This document shows positions 35,436 through 38,481 of a DNA stretch of 38,481 bases, piece by piece. Source of the stretch: Bacteroidota bacterium (GTDB lineage Bacteria; Bacteroidota; Bacteroidia; Bacteroidales; B39-G9); assembly GCA_015222055.1 (NCBI GenBank), contig JADFUR010000028.1, positions 1-38,481 of the forward strand, in the 5' to 3' direction. Each line of letters opens with the position of its first letter. Position 1 is the first letter of the stretch. Both the position numbers and the translations under genes were made by a program. A model generated the notes under the pieces. That model ran no database searches, was not told the DNA's origin, and was given only the letters and a program-made list of their open reading frames with translations.

Positions 35436-37050
35436 TGCAAGAGCACAATTAAATGGATACCAGAAAATACTCAATGCTATAAATGGTACGCCAACAGAAA
35501 CAACACCTTTAGCATTGGTTTTATCGTTGTACGGAAGCAAGTTAACATCAAGCCCGCCTAAAGAATATTATTCTAATCCAGAAGCATATGTTAAAGGACA
35601 GGAAGCTATTGTTGATTTATATAATCCTGATATTATTACTACACCTTTTGTCTTGCCTTTTGAAGGAGAAGCATTTGGGAGTGAAATAAAATATGTTGCG
35701 AAAATGACCCCTCAACTAAAACGTCCTGTAATTAGCTCATATGATGAAATCAAAAATTTAAAAACACCTGCCTATAATGAAGGCGCAAAAGCCTATTGTT
35801 TGGAGTGTGCTAAAATGTTAGTATCTCGCTATAAATATAAAAATTTTATTCTAGGATTTACATTGTCTTGCATAGATTCCTGTGCAATGATAATGGGTGT
35901 AGAAGGCTTTATGGATACTCTGTTGTTTCATCCCAAAGAACTTCAATTATTATTTGAAAAAACCAGTAGGCATTTTATAGAATATTCAAATGCTTTATTT
36001 GACATCGGTGTAGATGCAATAGCTATTCCTAGTGCCTTTTGTAGTCCTACAATGGTAACATCAAAAATTATTGAAGAAGTAATACTTGACCCATTAACAA
36101 ATGCATTACAAAAAATTAAGGGATCAGTTATAATTCATAATGGTAGTGCAACAAACCTGAAATTTCTTCATTATTATGTCAACTTGCCTAATGTAGCCGG
36201 TTTTGTTATCGATAATAGAGAAAATATGGACGAAGCTCGGCAAATTGTTGGAAATAAGTTATTACTTGGAAATATGAATATCGCAACAATAGCAGAAAAA
36301 ACGCCCGAGGTAGTGCAAAGAGCTACCTCAAGAATTCTTAATAGAAGGAAGAGCGATAATCATTTTGTGTTTTGCAACGCAGGACCTGATGTGACATATG
36401 AAACACCTCATGAAAATATTATAGCTATTTGCAATACCGTAAATAATTTCAAAAAAAAACATGTAAAGCACAAAAAAATATGTATAGCGTGTAGCATTTT
36501 TAAAAAAGAATTGGAAGCTTTAAAAAAAGAAGGTGCAATAAATATTCCCATTATTTATTTAGATTCTATGCTTCATATGAAACCCGATAAGTTAAATGCC
36601 TTGTTGTCTGCAGAAATTGAAAAATATAATGATTATGAAATTATATTAGCATTTGGAGACTGTAGTACAGGAATGTTTGATATTGAAAATAAACACAATG
36701 TTAAAAGAACTAAAGGGCTAAATTGCACCAATATATTATTAGGAACTAGTGAATACCGAAAATTAAGAAAAGAAGGGGCGTTCATTTTGTTTAATGAATG
36801 GGTTCATCGCTGGAAAGAAGTTTTTATAGATGAATTTGGATTTAAGAAATCAGAAAGTGCCACATTGTTCATGAATGAAATGCATACCAAATTTGTTTAT
36901 TTAGATTTGGGCGATGCTGAAATTCCTCATGATACATTAAAAGAATTATCGGATTTTTGCGGTTTGCCATATGAGATAAAATCCTCCACATCTGAATTTT
37001 TAGCTAAATCCATTTTTAGTCTTAATCAGCTTTTTGATTATGGAAGATAA
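35428..37050 (+). CDS. UroD/MtaA-like methyltransferase fused to a DUF1638 domain
   Basis: 540 residues. Residues ~10-340 have the uroporphyrinogen-decarboxylase/MtaA-CmuA TIM-barrel fold, e.g. YNPDIITTPFVLPFEGEAFG, GVDAIAIPSAF, LLLGNMNIATIAEKTPEVVQ, ETPHENIIAI. MtaA enzymes bind zinc through His-x-Cys...Cys; here H237 and C316 are present but the HxC cysteine is replaced (IIHNGSA). Thiol-methyl chemistry may therefore be altered. Residues ~350-520 are DUF1638 (KICIACSIFKKELEALK, ILAFGDCSTGMFD, with C355, C412 and C433), which otherwise often stands as a separate gene beside corrinoid methyltransferases. It overlaps the corrinoid gene by 8 bp and the kinase gene by 11 bp. Substrate unknown; a heme-pathway UroD is unlikely. 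Confidence 0.88.
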   Translation: MNNARAQLNGYQKILNAINGTPTETTPLALVLSLYGSKLTSSPPKEYYSNPEAYVKGQEAIVDLYNPDIITTPFVLPFEGEAFGSEIKYVAKMTPQLKRPVISSYDEIKNLKTPAYNEGAKAYCLECAKMLVSRYKYKNFILGFTLSCIDSCAMIMGVEGFMDTLLFHPKELQLLFEKTSRHFIEYSNALFDIGVDAIAIPSAFCSPTMVTSKIIEEVILDPLTNALQKIKGSVIIHNGSATNLKFLHYYVNLPNVAGFVIDNRENMDEARQIVGNKLLLGNMNIATIAEKTPEVVQRATSRILNRRKSDNHFVFCNAGPDVTYETPHENIIAICNTVNNFKKKHVKHKKICIACSIFKKELEALKKEGAINIPIIYLDSMLHMKPDKLNALLSAEIEKYNDYEIILAFGDCSTGMFDIENKHNVKRTKGLNCTNILLGTSEYRKLRKEGAFILFNEWVHRWKEVFIDEFGFKKSESATLFMNEMHTKFVYLDLGDAEIPHDTLKELSDFCGLPYEIKSSTSEFLAKSIFSLNQLFDYGR

Positions 37051-38233
37051 AGCAAATACTTTTTTATACTTTGCATTATTTGAAAATGCTTTAAAATACT
37101 CTGATAAGCCGGGAGAACTAGGGCAAAATATAACAGGGCAAATCAGAGAGCTTATTGGTGGCAGAACAGTAATAATGTTTTATAACGACGATGTAAAACA
37201 GAAATTAAAATTAATGGCAGTAAGCCCTGAAAGAAGATTAGATATTGCAAAAAATATCGAATTAATAAAGTTAGCAGAACATTGCCTTGCAATGGAAGAA
37301 GTTGAAATATTAGACCAAAAGCACTCAACTTCAGTTGTTTCCCAACGTCTAACGAAACTTGGAGTTGAACAATCAATTTGTATCCCCTTGAGCCTTGATG
37401 AAAAAAAAATAGGCGTGATATTAATTCATGACATATTTTCTGATTCAGGTCTTGATACTGTATTAAATACACTTAAAAAACTCTCTGGAATATTTGCTCT
37501 AGCAGCAAAAAATGCAATGTCATTTCAATCACTTGTTGAACTAAATGCAACTAAGGATAAATTTTTTTCCATAATTGCACATGACTTAAAAATTCCTTTT
37601 AATTCTATTCTCGGGTTTAGTGAAATATTGCATACTGAAATAATCAACAAAAATTATGATGATATTGAAAAATACAGCCGTATTATACAAACAACTTCGA
37701 ACAACGCATTCAATTTGTTACAAAATCTTTTGGAGTGGTCTAGGTCTCAAACTGGAAAAATTGATTTTCATCCAGAATATTTTTTATTGTCAGAATTGGT
37801 CGATTCTGTAATTGATTTACTGGAAAATGTTGCAGAAAAAAAAGGTGTTGCGATAATAAAAGTAATTTCATTTGACCTGAAAGTTTATGCCGATAGACAT
37901 ATGATTGAGACTGTAATAAGAAATCTGATTTCTAATTCAATTAAATATACAACTAAAGGAGGGGATATAACTATATCTGCAAATGCGTTGACTGAGAATA
38001 TTCAAATTTCAATTTCAGATACTGGAGTTGGTATACCTCCTGAAAAAGCTGAAAATATTTTCCAAATTACAAACAACAGTTCAACTTTAGGAACTAATAA
38101 CGAAAAGGGAACTGGATTAGGTCTAATTTTGTGTAAAGAATTTATTGATGAACATAATGGGAAAATTTGGGTAAATAGTGAGATTGAAAAAGGTTCTACG
38201 TTTTATTTTACAATCCCAAACATACGAGAATAG
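37040..38233 (+). CDS. Soluble GAF-domain histidine kinase
   Basis: 397 residues from the ATG at 37040 (MEDKANTFLY); a TTG two codons upstream is less likely. Residues ~25-160 are GAF-like (GGRTVIMFYNDDV, QSICIPLSLDEKKIGVILIH). HisKA has the H-box KFFSIIAHDLKIPFNSILGF with phospho-acceptor H181. HATPase_c has the N box RNLISNSIKY, G1 DTGVGIPPEKAENIF and G2 GTGLGLILCKEF. No membrane helices and no receiver domain are present. The gene overlaps the UroD-DUF1638 gene by 11 bp, making a three-gene unit. It may sense a ligand or the methylation or redox state of the corrinoid pathway through GAF. No response regulator lies within the window, though one could follow beyond its end. Confidence 0.93.
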   Translation: MEDKANTFLYFALFENALKYSDKPGELGQNITGQIRELIGGRTVIMFYNDDVKQKLKLMAVSPERRLDIAKNIELIKLAEHCLAMEEVEILDQKHSTSVVSQRLTKLGVEQSICIPLSLDEKKIGVILIHDIFSDSGLDTVLNTLKKLSGIFALAAKNAMSFQSLVELNATKDKFFSIIAHDLKIPFNSILGFSEILHTEIINKNYDDIEKYSRIIQTTSNNAFNLLQNLLEWSRSQTGKIDFHPEYFLLSELVDSVIDLLENVAEKKGVAIIKVISFDLKVYADRHMIETVIRNLISNSIKYTTKGGDITISANALTENIQISISDTGVGIPPEKAENIFQITNNSSTLGTNNEKGTGLGLILCKEFIDEHNGKIWVNSEIEKGSTFYFTIPNIRE

Positions 38234-38481
38234 GTGAAAATATTGAAGACAGAACCCAAACTATTAAAAAGATAGCTTTCCTCTAATTTTTAGAATTTAA
38301 ATAGTTGAAATTGATTTCATTATTCGGCTTTGGGCTATTACTAAAAAATATTATTATTTTTTAATGCTATTCATAAGTGCTTCGCTTTTGAAGTCTCATT
38401 AATTCATTTATAAATTCGCAGTTATAATTCTTACTGCTTATAATCCTTAACTATAAAAAGGACTTTCTCCCATTGAAAAAA
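38234..38481. other. Terminal intergenic stretch, nothing recognised
   Basis: 248 bp of AT-rich sequence without a supported gene, hairpin terminator or RNA. The window ends before the next gene. Confidence 0.5.

Noticed and set aside
35428-36450. Authentic uroporphyrinogen decarboxylase (hemE) of the heme pathway
   Set aside because: It is fused to DUF1638, coupled to a corrinoid protein, and lacks the RxxGR-type N-terminal signature of HemE.
1-38481. tRNA, rRNA or riboswitch genes, including a cobalamin riboswitch before the corrinoid operon
   Set aside because: No cloverleaf, rRNA core or B12-box-like sequence was seen in any gap, including 34671-34763; a covariance-model scan would be needed to exclude weak candidates.

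Overview
The window looks like a chromosomal segment of an AT-rich member of the Bacteroidota. The evidence is a giant secreted adhesin ending in a type IX secretion (T9SS) sorting domain, SprB-type repeats, an Omp28-like module, PF13568-type outer-membrane barrels, an ECF sigma factor overlapping a membrane anti-sigma-like gene, TAnnTTTG -7 promoter boxes, weak ribosome-binding sites and Gram-negative Kdo synthesis (kdsA). I cannot name the genus.

Layout. (1) 1-2.65 kb: a two-gene type II restriction-modification cassette, a C5 methyltransferase with an N-terminal HTH convergent with a PD-(D/E)XK nuclease, enclosed by a ~113-bp imperfect direct repeat. (2) 2.8-4.5 kb: housekeeping genes, kdsA (Kdo-8-phosphate synthase, metal-dependent type) and a convergent YhhQ-type transporter, separated by two REP-like hairpins. 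(3) 4.65-16.7 kb: a compact co-directional run of six genes: MFS/nucleotide-transporter-like membrane protein with HEAT repeats and a degenerate cNMP-binding domain; membrane HAMP-SpoIIE phosphatase; protein with three tandem TIR/DUF4062-like domains; nSTAND-type NTPase with a transmembrane segment and WD40 propeller; outer-membrane barrel; and lipoprotein beta-propeller. I read this as one envelope-spanning signalling or conflict operon and the best candidate for an undescribed system. (4) 16.7-25.5 kb: a 2672-residue T9SS adhesin with CUB, SprB, Ig-like, PKD and Omp28-like parts, bordered by intergenic regions full of several families of short hairpins. (5) 25.5-28.9 kb: a lipoprotein serpin (minus strand), then an ECF sigma factor overlapping a gene that joins an anti-sigma-like cytoplasmic domain and inner-membrane helix to an outer-membrane-barrel-like domain.

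(6) 28.9-34.7 kb: an accessory island: a broken PIN-like (PIN_8/DUF4935) gene, an AAA ATPase + RloB (TOPRIM-like) defence pair enclosed by a 122-bp near-identical direct repeat, and 1.5 kb of decayed coding sequence including an IS3-family integrase remnant. (7) 34.76-38.23 kb: a three-gene overlapping operon of a corrinoid protein, a UroD/MtaA-like methyltransferase fused to DUF1638, and a soluble GAF histidine kinase, suggesting a corrinoid-linked sensory or methyl-transfer pathway.

Two different defence cassettes (regions 1 and 6) are each bounded by a long direct repeat of unrelated sequence, which suggests insertion with long target duplication or repeat-mediated exchange. No rRNA, tRNA or CRISPR array was seen.
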